From Pseudoalteromonas aliena SW19 (GTDB lineage: Bacteria > Pseudomonadota > Gammaproteobacteria > Enterobacterales > Alteromonadaceae), in NCBI RefSeq assembly GCF_014905615.1, contig NZ_AQGU01000025.1:806001-870000 (forward strand): a DNA stretch of 64,000 nucleotides, given 5' to 3'. The notes under the pieces are model-generated. The model saw only the letters and a list, made by a program, of their open reading frames with translations. It was not told where the DNA came from and made no database searches. Numbering within the stretch: position 1 is the stretch's first letter; each line of letters begins with the position of its first letter. The translations under genes were made by a program, and so were the position numbers. Positions 48,983-59,132 of this stretch are shown here, piece by piece.

Positions 48983-49807
48983 ATGGTGAGTTTTATTATT
49001 ATCTTCTAGTTCTTCTATTTGATATTGAATGATCTCAATAGCGGGATCGTCTGGGCACTCATCAATAAAAAACTGTAAATCTGCGCGTGCCATTTTAGGG
49101 CAATCTAATTGATTTAATAAATAGCCTCTGTCGCGTCTTTCATAAGGGTCATCACCTATTAATTCCATTAGCATTTCTACACAGGCTAAAGCGTGACCAA
49201 ATTTATTTTCACTAATAAACGACCATTTTTGCTGCGCTAAAAACAACTTATATACCTCATCATCAAAAATGAGTTCTAGGGGTTCTTGCTCTTGACCATC
49301 ATCTTCATCAGCATTTTCAGGGATTATATACCAGCTTTGTTGCCCACTACTTGGCTCTATTATGTAACCTTCTTCATCACTGATGGCAACATGAACACCT
49401 AGTTCACCTTGGTTCAAGCTGATGCTGGCATCAAGTTTAGCATGTTGTAAAAAATGGCAAAGCAAAATAGCTAACGTTGTTGGAGAACCACTTCGCATCG
49501 TTAGTGCGTAACTTAAACTATTTAATTTATACTCAGGTACTTTCAAGCTAGAAGCACTGAATAGCCAATTGCTGTAAAAAGTATCAAGCAATTTATCTAA
49601 GCGTTCGTGCTCGTCTCTTAATTTTAAACAAAACGCATCAATTTTCTGCTCAAAGTCAGTTAAGGTTTCGAAACTTGCTGTTAAATCTATCTGAGGATCC
49701 CATTTAGATTCCGCTTTTATACAACGATAGATGGCCGCTGGCGTAAATTCGTCATAAGCATCATCAATATATGATTCATCGTGTTCATCAAACCCGAGGG
49801 TGGTCAT
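48980..49807 (-). CDS. sirB1: SirB1 family protein (transglutaminase-like, TPR)
   Basis: This is a 275-residue protein from ATG 49807. The central part (about 95-180) has the transglutaminase-like SirB1 fold signature (SLSYALTMRSGSPTTLAILLCHFLQHAKLDAS), and the C-terminal part has TPR-like repeats. The function is not known biochemically; it was named for a Salmonella invasion regulator locus. In enterobacteria it lies between sirB2 and kdsA, as here apart from the extra DUF819 gene. The gene has an acidic N-terminus (DEHDESYIDDAYDEF). Confidence 0.8.
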   Translation of the reverse strand: MTTLGFDEHDESYIDDAYDEFTPAAIYRCIKAESKWDPQIDLTASFETLTDFEQKIDAFCLKLRDEHERLDKLLDTFYSNWLFSASSLKVPEYKLNSLSYALTMRSGSPTTLAILLCHFLQHAKLDASISLNQGELGVHVAISDEEGYIIEPSSGQQSWYIIPENADEDDGQEQEPLELIFDDEVYKLFLAQQKWSFISENKFGHALACVEMLMELIGDDPYERRDRGYLLNQLDCPKMARADLQFFIDECPDDPAIEIIQYQIEELEDNNKTHH

Positions 49808-49910
49808 CAATACTACAACATTTCTAGAAAACGAAGACGTAGTTTACCTAATTTTAAAGTTAGATACCAATATAGTAATGTGTTGATTATTTAAGGGGGG
49901 AGCTGCAACG

Positions 49911-49939
49911 AGGGCTTTACAAAACAAGTATAAAGCCCT
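49911..49939. terminator. hairpin between sirB2 and sirB1
   Basis: AGGGCTTTA/TAAAGCCCT forms a perfect 9-bp stem, 11-base loop, just after sirB2. There is no T run, so it may be a processing or attenuation site rather than a terminator. A partial TACCAAT repeat (from 49865) lies beside it. Confidence 0.35.
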
Positions 49940-49952
49940 AATTATTAAATCG

Positions 49953-50327
49953 TTAAAATAATAAAGCGGATTTAGACGTCGCTAAATAGCCTATAGCTAA
50001 AATAACTAACGTATTAATAATTGTGTAAATAATTTTTGCTTGCACTTGCGTTTGTTTAGAACTTTTAATGCCAATAAAAATATAAGCCACTACTAATACT
50101 ATCTTTTCTAAAAGCCATAATTGCTCAAGCGGGTTGATTTTTGCCACATATACTAGTGCCAATGCAGAAATTAGTAGCAAGGTGTCTGTACTGTGGCTAC
50201 CAATAAATACCAGTTTGTTCTTTGCTATTTTACCACTTCCCATTCTCGAAAAAGAACGAACATAAAATAAAATCACACTTAATAATGCAATTGCCATGTG
50301 TGAGTGTTTTACTGCTAAATAATCCAT
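49953..50327 (-). CDS. sirB2: SirB2 family membrane protein
   Basis: This is a 124-residue protein with four membrane helices. Typical SirB2 features are the opening LAVKHSHMAIALLSVILFYVRS and HSTDTLLLISALALV. The function is unknown. It comes after the HD-GYP gene (31 bases) and before sirB1 (142 bases). Confidence 0.85.
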   Translation of the reverse strand: MDYLAVKHSHMAIALLSVILFYVRSFSRMGSGKIAKNKLVFIGSHSTDTLLLISALALVYVAKINPLEQLWLLEKIVLVVAYIFIGIKSSKQTQVQAKIIYTIINTLVILAIGYLATSKSALLF

Positions 50328-50358
50328 ATGCCTCTAAACTTCTGTTTTAAAAAATACT

Positions 50359-51903
50359 TTAATCGGGAAAACGGATAAGAACCGCTTCCAACTCATTAAT
50401 TTTGTCGTTAAAGATGTCAACAAGCTTAGGCTCAAAATGCTTGCCCTTTTGCTCATTTATTTCATCGATTACATTTTGTAATGTCCAAGACTCTTTATAA
50501 CAACGTTTGTGGCGAAGTGCATCGTATACATCTGCTAATGCAACAATGCGGCCAAATATATTAATATTTTCACCTTTCAAACCTTGAGGATAACCTGAAC
50601 CATCCCACTTTTCATGGTGTTCTTTAGCTATAACCGCACCGGCATTCACTATTTCATGCGGTGAATCTTTTAAAATAATATACCCTTTTTCTGTATGGGT
50701 TTTCATCACCTCCCATTCTTGGGCATCTAATTTGGCAGGTTTGTTCAACACTGCATCAGGAATACCGACTTTACCGACATCGTGCAATGGTGATGCTAAG
50801 CGGATCAACTCCGCATTATGCTTAGATAAACCATAACCTGTTGCTAAAATATGGCAAATATGTGCAACACGTTTAACATGATTACCTGTCTCACTTGAGC
50901 GCTGCTCAACGGCTTCACTTAATCTAAAAACAAGCTCTTGCTGCGTCGCTTCAATTTCAGATTGTAACTGTACATTTTCAAATGCTAATTGCACATTTTG
51001 CGAAAAAATTTCAATTAAATGGCGCTGCGTCTCTGTTAAATTTTTCGGTATGCCTGATATAAACAGCATTGATTTATGATTATATTCACTCGTACAGTAT
51101 GCAAAAAGATAATTATCTTTGTATATAATCGACTTATTAATTAGCGCTTGTTCACAAGCCATTAATTGGCCTTCTTCTAGTACCTGCTCTAACTCTTTAC
51201 CTTCACTTTTCTCAAAATCCCCCGTGCCAGAACACACAATTAGTTTTTTATTATTTCTTTCCTCTGGATTTTTGGCTACTAATGTGGTCGCGTACATAGC
51301 TTGTTCGGCGATACCTAAGAGAGAAACGAGCTGTTGCATCACACCTTCAATAAAGCTCTCTATTGAATGCGCCGAAAATATATCTCTTGATGCTTTTATT
51401 ATTTTTTCTAGCCCTTCTCGCGATTGCTCTATGGTTATGATATCGCGATAAGAGCGAAGGCTTGACATAATAACAGTAAATAGCTTTTGCGCGGTTAATT
51501 CTGTTTTCGATTTGTAATCATTAATATCGTAATTAACAATTACTTGCCTCTCGGGCGCTTGGCCTGGCTGGCCTGTTCTTAATATAATACGGATATGGTT
51601 GTTTTGTGCTATTTCACGGATATACTTAGCGACCTGTAAGCCAGCATCATCCGTTTCCATGACAACATCGAGCAATACAATCGCTGCATCTGTATGCACG
51701 TCTATTAGTTGTTTTGCTTCAGCACCAGAATAAGCGCTTATAAATTCTAAGCGCTTATTCTGAAACTCAAAATCACTCAATGCTAACTTTGTAACAGCAT
51801 GAACTTCAGGCTCGTCATCAACGATTAATACTTTCCAGGTGCCTTGCTCAATCTCACTAACTGATTCTTCTGGCTCGTCCGAAAACAAAAAATCACCCAT
51901 CAT
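50359..51903 (-). CDS. response regulator with DUF3369 and HD-GYP phosphodiesterase
   Basis: This is a 514-residue protein. The receiver domain (about 22-150) has the acidic pair Asp29/Asp30, phosphoacceptor Asp79 (LLDVVM) and a KSKTEL region near 131-136. A DUF3369 domain follows (about 165-320), then a cyclic-di-GMP phosphodiesterase HD-GYP domain (about 325-510). HD is at 374-375 (LHDVGK), with HHEKWDGSGYP supplying the GYP motif. Phosphorylation would be expected to control c-di-GMP breakdown; no cognate kinase is adjacent. It interrupts the hemA-prfA-prmC-sirB order. A second Met lies at residue 2. Confidence 0.9.
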   Translation of the reverse strand: MMGDFLFSDEPEESVSEIEQGTWKVLIVDDEPEVHAVTKLALSDFEFQNKRLEFISAYSGAEAKQLIDVHTDAAIVLLDVVMETDDAGLQVAKYIREIAQNNHIRIILRTGQPGQAPERQVIVNYDINDYKSKTELTAQKLFTVIMSSLRSYRDIITIEQSREGLEKIIKASRDIFSAHSIESFIEGVMQQLVSLLGIAEQAMYATTLVAKNPEERNNKKLIVCSGTGDFEKSEGKELEQVLEEGQLMACEQALINKSIIYKDNYLFAYCTSEYNHKSMLFISGIPKNLTETQRHLIEIFSQNVQLAFENVQLQSEIEATQQELVFRLSEAVEQRSSETGNHVKRVAHICHILATGYGLSKHNAELIRLASPLHDVGKVGIPDAVLNKPAKLDAQEWEVMKTHTEKGYIILKDSPHEIVNAGAVIAKEHHEKWDGSGYPQGLKGENINIFGRIVALADVYDALRHKRCYKESWTLQNVIDEINEQKGKHFEPKLVDIFNDKINELEAVLIRFPD

Positions 51904-51957
51904 AATAAAAATTCCTTCATGGCATTATTTAACACACAAGCAGGCAATTGTTATTTT

Positions 51958-52797
51958 TCAAGTCCACTGTGCGAGTGTTACACGGTCATTATCACCAAGA
52001 TCTTTAACTGTTTTAATATTAATAAACGCCATTTGTTTAAAAAAATCACGAACAGCTTTACCTTGATCAAAACCGTGCTCTATTAAAAGATAGCCATTAG
52101 ATAGTAAATAGTCACGTGATTGTATAATTATTTGTTTTATATCAGACATTCCCGAATCATCAGCAACCAAAGCTGAAAGCGGCTCAAAGCGAACATCACC
52201 TTGATTTAAATGTATATCATCACTCTCAATATAAGGAGGGTTAGTGACAATTAGGTTAAATTTTTCATTTTCCAGCGCACTAAACCAATTGCTTTGTTTA
52301 ACGTTTACATTATTGATCGCCAAGCGCTGTTGGTTGCGCTTAGCCAATGCTACCGCTTCATTCACTCTATCTACTGCAATAATATTCCAGTTAGGCATTT
52401 CACTGCCAAGCGCCAGTGCGATTGCCCCCGTGCCAGTGCCTAAATCAAGCACTTTAGCTGTAGCAGGTACAGCCACTTCAAGTGCTTGTTCTACTAACGT
52501 TTCGGTATCAGGTCGAGGTATTAAAGTTGTTGCGTTAACTTCAAGCGACAAGCTCCAAAATTCACGTTGCCCCGTAATATGTGCAACAGGTTCACCGTTT
52601 AAACGTCGTTGGCAAAATGTATTAAATTGCTGTTGTTGTTCAGCATTAAGCGCATGCTCTGGCCAAGTGAAAAGGTAACTGTGAGGTTTTTGAAGAATAT
52701 GAAGCAGTAAAACTTGTGCGTCTAATTTGGCGCTTTCGCTGCTAGCGGCTAATAATTCAGCCCCTGCAGCAATAGCTTGTTCGAGGGTTTGGCTCAC
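51958..52797 (-). CDS. prmC: release factor glutamine methyltransferase PrmC
   Basis: This is a 279-residue enzyme that methylates the GGQ glutamine of peptide release factors. SAM motif VLDLGTGTGAIALAL and the catalytic NPPY (VTNPPYIES) are clear. The N-terminal helical domain (1-80) holds TWPEHAL and FWSLSLEVNATTLIPRPDTE. The start is GTG, 2 bases after the prfA stop, so translation is coupled with its substrate's gene. Confidence 0.95.
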   Translation of the reverse strand: MSQTLEQAIAAGAELLAASSESAKLDAQVLLLHILQKPHSYLFTWPEHALNAEQQQQFNTFCQRRLNGEPVAHITGQREFWSLSLEVNATTLIPRPDTETLVEQALEVAVPATAKVLDLGTGTGAIALALGSEMPNWNIIAVDRVNEAVALAKRNQQRLAINNVNVKQSNWFSALENEKFNLIVTNPPYIESDDIHLNQGDVRFEPLSALVADDSGMSDIKQIIIQSRDYLLSNGYLLIEHGFDQGKAVRDFFKQMAFINIKTVKDLGDNDRVTLAQWT

Positions 52798-52799
52798 AA

Positions 52800-53885
52800 T
52801 TACTCGTCGCCCATCGCGGCAAGTAAATCAGCCTGATGCTCTTGCATTAACGGGTCAATAATCGCGCTTAAATCACCGGCTACCACTTCGTTTAAACGAT
52901 AAAGTGTTAAGTTAATACGGTGATCAGTAATACGACCTTGCGGATAGTTATAAGTACGGATTCGTTCAGAACGATCGCCACTTCCTACTAAATCACGACG
53001 TTCAGATGCTTCTGCTGCATGACGCTTTTCATCTTCAGCTTGCTGCAGTCGAGCTGCAAGTACAGACATCGCTTTAGCACGGTTTTTATGCTGCGAACGT
53101 TGGTCCTGACACTCAACCACAACCCCTGTTGGTATATGCGTAAGTCGAATAGCAGAATCTGTTTTATTAACGTGCTGGCCACCTGCGCCTGATGCACGAA
53201 ATGTATCTACTTTTAAATCAGCAGTATTAATTTGAATCGCTTCGGCCTCCGGTACTTCAGCCATTACCGCAACAGTACACGCAGAAGTATGAACACGGCC
53301 CTGAGATTCAGTTTCAGGAACGCGTTGTACGCGGTGTACACCTGATTCAAACTTTAATTGACCGTAAACGCCTTCGCCACTGATATTCGCTATAACTTCT
53401 TTGTAACCACCGTGCTCACCTTCATTGGTGCTCACAACTTCTACTTTCCATTTTTTAGTTTCTGCATAACGGCTGTACATACGAAATAAGTCACCAGCAA
53501 AAATAGCCGCTTCATCACCGCCCGTTCCAGCACGTACTTCAACAAACACATTGTTGTTATCTCGCGGATCTTTTGGCAGCATTAATACTTGAATTTGATC
53601 TTCAATTACCAGGATTTGTGCTTTAGCTTCTTTATATTCTTCTTGCGCCATTTCACGCATATCAGGGTCAGAATCTTTAAGCATTTCTTCTGCACTGGCT
53701 AAATCGTCTTGCGTTTCTTTATAAGTTAAAAACGTTTTTACGATTTCTTCAAGCTCAGAATATTCTTTTGAAAGCCCACGAAAACGATTTTGATCACTAA
53801 TGACCGACGGATCGCTTAGTAGCGCTTGTACTTCTTCATAACGCTCAACTAAGGTTTCTAATTTGTTGTAAACAGACTCTTTCAT
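52800..53885 (-). CDS. prfA: peptide chain release factor 1 (PrfA)
   Basis: This is a 361-residue factor that ends translation at UAA and UAG. The catalytic GGQ is at 235-237 ([13 protein letters not shown]). The codon-recognition PxT region is the [14 protein letters not shown] segment near 190-200. Length fits. It lies between hemA (7 bases upstream) and prmC. Confidence 0.97.
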   Translation of the reverse strand: MKESVYNKLETLVERYEEVQALLSDPSVISDQNRFRGLSKEYSELEEIVKTFLTYKETQDDLASAEEMLKDSDPDMREMAQEEYKEAKAQILVIEDQIQVLMLPKDPRDNNNVFVEVRAGTGGDEAAIFAGDLFRMYSRYAETKKWKVEVVSTNEGEHGGYKEVIANISGEGVYGQLKFESGVHRVQRVPETESQGRVHTSACTVAVMAEVPEAEAIQINTADLKVDTFRASGAGGQHVNKTDSAIRLTHIPTGVVVECQDQRSQHKNRAKAMSVLAARLQQAEDEKRHAAEASERRDLVGSGDRSERIRTYNYPQGRITDHRINLTLYRLNEVVAGDLSAIIDPLMQEHQADLLAAMGDE

Positions 53886-53892
53886 TTAACGG

Positions 53893-55149
53893 TTATTCCT
53901 GGTCAATACCTAACATTTTTTTCAATTGATTTAATTGAGCCACTTCACCTTTTTTCGCTGCATCTTGAATAGCACGGGTAGGCGCGTGCATTAAGCGATT
54001 GGTTAATTTATTGGCCAACTCTAAAATTACTTTTTCTGCATCTTTACCACTAGAAAGTTGGCTAACAGCTCTTTCTACTAATTCCGACTTTATTGTTTGA
54101 ACATCGTTTCGATAATGACGAATTAACCCCACTGAATCGAGTGAACGCAACCACATTAAAAACTCTTTAGTGCGTTCGGTAATAATAATTTGCGCTTGCT
54201 GTGCTGCTTGCTCGCGCGCAGCCATATTTTCGCTGACAATCGTTTGCAAGTCATCAACTGAATATAGATAAGCCGCATCGAGTTCACCAACTTGGCTTTC
54301 TATATCGCGCGGCACAGCAATATCAATAAACAACATAGGTTTATTGCGACGCTGTTTAAGCGCCTGCTCTACCACGCCTTTCCCTATAATAGGAAGTGTA
54401 CTTGCAGTAGAACTTATAATTATATCCGCTTTATGTAAACGCTCTGGTAACTGCGCCAATGCAATAACATCAGCCGACACTTCATCAGCTAAATTGCGTG
54501 CTCGCTCTATTGTTCTGTTTGCTACTGTAATTTTTTGTGGCTCATTTTGATATAAATGTTTAGCAACAAGCTCTATGGTTTCACCCGCGCCTATCAATAG
54601 CACATTTGTTTTATCAAGTTTGCCATAAATATGCTTTGCTAAATTAACAGCTGCAAATGCAACAGACACGGCACTGGCGCCTATATTTGTTTCTGTGCGA
54701 ACTTCTTTAGCTACCGAAAATGTTTTTTGAAATAAGCGATCAAACGTAACACCTACAGCGTCGTGGGTTTTAGCACTATAATAAGCTTGCTTTATTTGCC
54801 CAAGAATTTGCGGTTCGCCTAGGACTAATGAATCTAAGCCACACGCGACACGCATCAGATGATTTATTGCGTCATTGTCTTCGTGACAATATATATTACT
54901 ACTCAGTTCATGTTCATCTAAACCATGGAAACTGGCAAGCCAAGTCAACAGTATTTGGGAATTTTGCTGAGCAAGGCTACAATAGATTTCGGTTCTATTG
55001 CACGTAGAGACAATAACCGCTTCATTAAAGTCAGCATGACCGCTTAATTGTTGTAACGCCTCTGAAATTTGCTCAGGCGAAAAAGCTACTTTTTCACGTA
55101 GTTCTACGGAAGCGGTTTTGTGATTTATACCTAGTGCTATTATGGTCAT
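53893..55149 (-). CDS. hemA: glutamyl-tRNA reductase HemA
   Basis: This is a 418-residue enzyme that makes glutamate-1-semialdehyde, the first committed step of haem synthesis. The catalytic Cys50 is in VSTCNRTEIY. The NADPH-binding loop is LLIGAGETIELVAKHL. The start is ATG 55149 (MTIIALGINHKTA), matching the E. coli start; a TTG three codons upstream is in frame but not needed. It begins the long minus-strand operon. The 61 bases to lolB, transcribed the other way, must hold both promoters. Confidence 0.96.
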   Translation of the reverse strand: MTIIALGINHKTASVELREKVAFSPEQISEALQQLSGHADFNEAVIVSTCNRTEIYCSLAQQNSQILLTWLASFHGLDEHELSSNIYCHEDNDAINHLMRVACGLDSLVLGEPQILGQIKQAYYSAKTHDAVGVTFDRLFQKTFSVAKEVRTETNIGASAVSVAFAAVNLAKHIYGKLDKTNVLLIGAGETIELVAKHLYQNEPQKITVANRTIERARNLADEVSADVIALAQLPERLHKADIIISSTASTLPIIGKGVVEQALKQRRNKPMLFIDIAVPRDIESQVGELDAAYLYSVDDLQTIVSENMAAREQAAQQAQIIITERTKEFLMWLRSLDSVGLIRHYRNDVQTIKSELVERAVSQLSSGKDAEKVILELANKLTNRLMHAPTRAIQDAAKKGEVAQLNQLKKMLGIDQE

Positions 55150-55210
55150 ATTTGCCAAATATTGCTGAGCCCTACTTTAGGACGGCAATTTTACCAAAAA
55201 TCAGCGGAAT

Positions 55211-55819
55211 ATGGAAAGTAAGGAACAACATTTGACTCGACAATATTTATTTTTAGCTATAACTTTTTTATTTTTAGGCGGCTGCGCTCAACAAATCGCA
55301 TCTAAAACAGTGCTTTATGATGATTGGAAGCCTCGCCTTGTGAATCAAAAAACTTGGCATGTAGAAGGTAAACTTGCGTTTATAAGCCCCGATGAACGCC
55401 AATCTGCAAACTTAAATTGGCAACAAAGGGAAAATAATAATGATTTAGTGCTCACATCATTTATTGGTACACGTATTTTGCAGCTTAAGCAAACAAGTAA
55501 AATGGCTGAACTTGAGTTTGATGACAAAAAGTATTTCGATACGGATGCTGCACGACTTCTTAAGCGGTTAACAGGTTTTACACTGCCCGTAAATAATGCC
55601 GGCAGTTGGCTAAAAGGCACCATTGACGATCAAAGCTTAGTCGTTGATCAACTTGGTCGGGCAAAGCAAGTACTGTGGTTTGATAACAACGGAAAAAAAT
55701 GGCAAATAGATTACAGTAGCTACATACAAAGTGAAGGCTATTGGCTACCAACCAAACTGACGTTAAAGCATCAACAGATTAAAATTAAAATTCAACTCTA
55801 CGATTGGCGATTTAATTAA
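55211..55819 (+). CDS. lolB: outer-membrane lipoprotein insertion protein LolB
   Basis: This is a 202-residue lipoprotein. The signal peptide ends in the lipobox FLGGC (Cys25). LolB accepts lipoproteins from LolA and inserts them in the outer membrane. Family segments include WHVEGKLAFISPDERQSANLNW. Start ATG at 55211; a short charged lead precedes the hydrophobic segment. It is divergent from hemA and followed by ispE after 2 bases. Confidence 0.92.
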   Translation: MESKEQHLTRQYLFLAITFLFLGGCAQQIASKTVLYDDWKPRLVNQKTWHVEGKLAFISPDERQSANLNWQQRENNNDLVLTSFIGTRILQLKQTSKMAELEFDDKKYFDTDAARLLKRLTGFTLPVNNAGSWLKGTIDDQSLVVDQLGRAKQVLWFDNNGKKWQIDYSSYIQSEGYWLPTKLTLKHQQIKIKIQLYDWRFN

Positions 55820-55821
55820 AC

Positions 55822-56679
55822 ATGGTTAGAACAACTTCTTTTTCAGTTATTGCACCTGCAAAGCTCAATTTATTTTTACACATTAATGGTCGTCGTGCTG
55901 ATGGCTATCATGAGCTTGAAACGCTATTTACCTTTTTGAACTTTGGCGATGAACTGTCTTTTGAACTTACAAGCACACCCACTATTTTAGTAACGGGTGA
56001 TACTAAAGACATACCTTTAAAGGATAATCTCATCTACAAAGCCGCTTTATTATTACAAACGCAGAATAAATCGCAGTTAGGTGTAAAAATAAATTTAATT
56101 AAACGCCTGCCTATGGGAGGCGGTGTTGGAGGAGGTTCATCAGACGCAGCCACAACATTATTAGCACTTAATAAACTCTGGAATATAAATAGTAGTGTGG
56201 ATGAATTAGCTGATTTAGGGCTACAATTAGGCGCGGATGTTCCCGTATTTATACGCGGTCAAAGCGCCATAGCACAAGGCATTGGCGAGAAATTACAGCA
56301 TGTAGAACTTGAACGAAAATGGTACTGTGTTGTGCATCCAAATCAGCATGTAAGTACGGCTAAAATATTCACGCATCCAGATTTAAAACGCGATACGCCA
56401 AAAATTTTAGGTGATTGGAAATGCCAAACTTTGAGCAACGATTGTGAGCCTTTAGTTAAAAAGCTCTGTCCTGAGGTTGAAAAAACCCTCCAGTGGTTGC
56501 TAAAATACGCCCCGTCGAAGATGACCGGAACAGGTTCATGTTGTTTTGTTGAATTTGCTAGTCAAGTTCAAGCACAAGATGTACTTGCTAATCTCCCCCA
56601 TACTTGGCAGGGGTTTATCGCATCAAGCGTTAATACTTCCCCTGCTCATACGGAGTTAGCCGCCATATTCGATCAATGA
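55822..56679 (+). CDS. ispE: 4-diphosphocytidyl-2-C-methyl-D-erythritol kinase IspE
   Basis: This is a 285-residue GHMP kinase of the non-mevalonate isoprenoid pathway. The ATP motif PMGGGVGGGSSDAAT is near residues 96-110, and the opening APAKLNLFLHINGRRADGYH is typical. GTGSCCFVEF near the C-terminus is the family's third motif. ATG follows lolB by two bases. Confidence 0.95.
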   Translation: MVRTTSFSVIAPAKLNLFLHINGRRADGYHELETLFTFLNFGDELSFELTSTPTILVTGDTKDIPLKDNLIYKAALLLQTQNKSQLGVKINLIKRLPMGGGVGGGSSDAATTLLALNKLWNINSSVDELADLGLQLGADVPVFIRGQSAIAQGIGEKLQHVELERKWYCVVHPNQHVSTAKIFTHPDLKRDTPKILGDWKCQTLSNDCEPLVKKLCPEVEKTLQWLLKYAPSKMTGTGSCCFVEFASQVQAQDVLANLPHTWQGFIASSVNTSPAHTELAAIFDQ

Positions 56680-56709
56680 AGTAACGTAAAAGTAATCATA
56701 AGTTAACTC

Positions 56710-56729
56710 GCAATGATCTTTATCATTGC
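56710..56729. other. inverted repeat upstream of prs
   Basis: GCAATGAT-CTTT-ATCATTGC forms an 8-bp stem in the ispE-prs gap, 39 bases before the prs start. It could be a leader hairpin or an operator; the factor is unknown. Confidence 0.4.
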
Positions 56730-56767
56730 TCGTTAGTCCAAAATTTCAGTGCCTGAGGAACCCAACC

Positions 56768-57715
56768 GTGCCTGACATGAAGCTCTTCGCTGGTAACGCA
56801 ACACCTGAGTTAGCTCAAAAAGTTGCAAAACGTTTATATATTGAATTAGGCGATGCTGTTGTTGGCCGTTTTAGCGACGGTGAGATCAGTGTTCAAATAA
56901 ATGAAAATGTTCGTGGCTCGGATGTTTTTATCTTGCAATCAACCTGTGCCCCTACAAACGATAACCTTATGGAACTTATCGTTATGGTTGATGCCCTACG
57001 TCGTGCGTCTGCAGGTCGTATTACTGCCGTCATTCCTTATTTTGGTTATGCCCGTCAAGATCGTCGTGTACGTTCTGCTCGAGTACCAATTACAGCAAAA
57101 GTTGTTGCCGATTTCTTATCAAGCGTAGGCGTTGACCGTGTTCTTACGGTTGATTTACATGCTGAACAAATCCAAGGCTTCTTTGATGTACCTGTTGATA
57201 ACGTATTTGGCAGCCCAGTATTGCTTGAAGATATGAAAGCTCGTCATTTTGAAGATGTTGTTGTTGTATCTCCAGATATTGGTGGTGTTGTACGTGCTCG
57301 CGCAATTGCAAAACTTCTAAACGACACTGATTTAGCTATTATTGATAAACGTCGCCCTCAAGCGAACGTTTCACAAGTAATGCATATTATTGGTGATGTT
57401 GAAGGCCGTGATTGTATTATCGTTGATGATATGATTGATACCGGTGGTACGTTATGTAAAGCTGCTGAAGCACTTAAAGAACATGGCGCTAAGCGTGTAT
57501 TTGCTTACGCTACGCACCCTATTCTTTCTGGTCAAGCGGCTGAAAATTTGCGTAATTCGGTTATCGATGAAGTAATCGTAACTGATTCAATTCCGTTATC
57601 TGAAGAACTAAAAGCACTTGATATAGTAAAAGTACTAACGTTAGCAGATATGTTAGCAGAGACTATTCGTCGTATTAGTAACGAAGAATCTATTTCAGCG
57701 ATGTTTGAACATTAA
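56768..57715 (+). CDS. prs: ribose-phosphate pyrophosphokinase Prs
   Basis: This is a 315-residue enzyme that makes PRPP from ribose-5-phosphate and ATP. The GTG start at 56768 is chosen because GAGGAAC lies 8 bases upstream and it gives the same 315 residues and opening ([16 protein letters not shown]) as E. coli Prs; a longer frame to 56726 is not conserved. The PRPP loop is DDMIDTGGT, and the ATP-binding [11 protein letters not shown] is present. Between ispE and rplY. Confidence 0.97.
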   Translation: MPDMKLFAGNATPELAQKVAKRLYIELGDAVVGRFSDGEISVQINENVRGSDVFILQSTCAPTNDNLMELIVMVDALRRASAGRITAVIPYFGYARQDRRVRSARVPITAKVVADFLSSVGVDRVLTVDLHAEQIQGFFDVPVDNVFGSPVLLEDMKARHFEDVVVVSPDIGGVVRARAIAKLLNDTDLAIIDKRRPQANVSQVMHIIGDVEGRDCIIVDDMIDTGGTLCKAAEALKEHGAKRVFAYATHPILSGQAAENLRNSVIDEVIVTDSIPLSEELKALDIVKVLTLADMLAETIRRISNEESISAMFEH

Positions 57716-57735
57716 AGTTAAACATTTTTGAATAT

Positions 57736-57760
57736 AAAAGCGCCTTTTGGCGCTTTTTTT
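57736..57760 (+). terminator. intrinsic terminator after prs
   Basis: AAAGCGCC-TTTT-GGCGCTTT, then TTTT, 21 bases after the prs stop. It separates prs from rplY. Confidence 0.88.
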
Positions 57761-57815
57761 GTGGACTGTGTATATTTTACAAGTTCGCAGTGGTATGATA
57801 GCGCGCCTTTTGGCT

Positions 57816-57840
57816 GGGGTCCTTGGTCGCAAAGGCCCCA
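57816..57840 (+). promoter_or_regulatory. possible structured leader of rplY
   Basis: GGGGTCCTTGGTCGC and then AAAGGCCCC can pair imperfectly 24 bases before the ATG. Ribosomal-protein leaders often hold autoregulatory sites; here it is only a candidate. A possible -10, TATGAT, lies at about 57793. Confidence 0.3.
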
Positions 57841-57863
57841 CACTTATAATTATTGGAGACATT

Positions 57864-58475
57864 ATGTCTAACAAAACTTACACTTATGACGCTGAACTTC
57901 GCGTAGAAACTGGTACTGGTGCGAGCCGCCGCCTACGTCGCGAAGACAAAGTTCCTGCAATCCTTTACGGAGCTGATAAAGAAGCCCTATCTCTTACTTT
58001 TGCTCATAAAGATATGATCAAAGCACAAGAAGACGAAGGTTTTTACACGCATATCCTTACGCTTAACGTAGATGGCGAAGCTGTTGAAGTAATCTTAAAA
58101 GATATTCAACGTCACCCATTCAAGCCTAAGCTTACTCACCTTGATTTCCAACGTGTAGATGCTACTCATAAATTTCAAACTAAAGTTCCTCTACACTTCA
58201 TCGGTGAAGAGATTGTAACTAAAGCTGGCGCAACTGTTGTTCACCAGTTAACTGAAGTTGAAATTACGTGTCTTCCAAAAGCACTTCCAGAATTCATCGA
58301 AGTAGATGTTTCTAAGTTTGTTGTTGGCGATTCAGTTCATATCTCAGACCTTACTTTCCCTAAAGGCGTTAGCTCTGTAGATTTAGCTAAAGGCGAAGGC
58401 CATGATCAGTCTATCCTGACTATCAAAGCAAACAAAGCAGCTCCAGTTGAAGACGACGCTGCAGCAGCAGAATAA
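57864..58475 (+). CDS. rplY: ribosomal protein L25 (CTC type)
   Basis: This is a 203-residue, 50S protein that binds 5S rRNA, with the CTC-type C-terminal extension (long form). The start is ATG 57864 with TTGGAGAC upstream; a longer frame from 57747 crosses the terminator and is not real. The N-terminal L25 domain (about 5-95, LRREDKVPAILYG) and the C-terminal beta domain (about 100-190) are complete, ending in an acidic, Ala-rich tail. The leader between 57765 and 57863 holds a GC-rich hairpin-like stretch (57816-57840). Confidence 0.94.
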   Translation: MSNKTYTYDAELRVETGTGASRRLRREDKVPAILYGADKEALSLTFAHKDMIKAQEDEGFYTHILTLNVDGEAVEVILKDIQRHPFKPKLTHLDFQRVDATHKFQTKVPLHFIGEEIVTKAGATVVHQLTEVEITCLPKALPEFIEVDVSKFVVGDSVHISDLTFPKGVSSVDLAKGEGHDQSILTIKANKAAPVEDDAAAAE

Positions 58476-58494
58476 TTTTTAAGGTCTCGCAACC

Positions 58495-59079
58495 TTGAAT
58501 TCTATTCAAATGCTTGTGGGCCTGGCTAATCCAGGCCCCGAATACGCAAACACACGCCACAATGCAGGTGCTTGGTTCATCGAGCAAATCGCTGCACGCT
58601 ATAACTGCACTCTAAAACACGATCCTAAATATCACGGCCTTACAGGCAAAGTGATCATTCAAGGCCAAGAATTCAAATTATTGATCCCCACTACTTACAT
58701 GAATTTAAGTGGTAAAGCGGTCGGTAGTTTAGCTAATTTTTTCAAAATCCCTGTCGAAAGCATTTTAGTTGCTCATGACGAATTGGATTTAGACCCAGGC
58801 GTTGCCAAATTAAAAAAAGGCGGCGGGCATGGCGGTCATAATGGCTTAAAAGACATTATTGCAAAAATGGCAAATCAAAAAGACTTTATGCGCTTGCGCA
58901 TTGGTGTAGGTCATCCGGGGCATCGTGAAATGGTAACTGGTTGGGTGCTTGGAAAAGCGGCCAAAGAAGACCAAGAAAAAATGGATGCTGCTGTTGATGA
59001 AGCAGTTCGTTGCATGGAAATACTTGCAAAAGATGGTGTGTTAAAAGCACAAAACAGACTACATTCGTTTAAACCCTAG
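58495..59079 (+). CDS. pth: peptidyl-tRNA hydrolase Pth
   Basis: This is a 194-residue enzyme that frees tRNA from stalled peptidyl-tRNA. Motifs: [20 protein letters not shown] (the His being catalytic), [12 protein letters not shown] and HDELDLDPG. The start may be TTG 58495 ([10 protein letters not shown]), which has AAGG upstream and matches the family length; ATG 58510 is the alternative. Follows rplY by 19 bases. Confidence 0.94.
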   Translation: MNSIQMLVGLANPGPEYANTRHNAGAWFIEQIAARYNCTLKHDPKYHGLTGKVIIQGQEFKLLIPTTYMNLSGKAVGSLANFFKIPVESILVAHDELDLDPGVAKLKKGGGHGGHNGLKDIIAKMANQKDFMRLRIGVGHPGHREMVTGWVLGKAAKEDQEKMDAAVDEAVRCMEILAKDGVLKAQNRLHSFKP

Positions 59080-59132
59080 TAACTTGGGTCCAAGTACACC
59101 GTTTAAACGAATTCTAAACAAGGTATCTTACT

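Noticed and set aside
56726-56767. Longer N-terminus of prs
   Set aside because: The added residues are not family-like; GTG 56768 has a good ribosome site and gives 315 residues.
57747-57863. Longer N-terminus of rplY
   Set aside because: It would begin inside the prs terminator; ATG 57864 has TTGGAGAC upstream.
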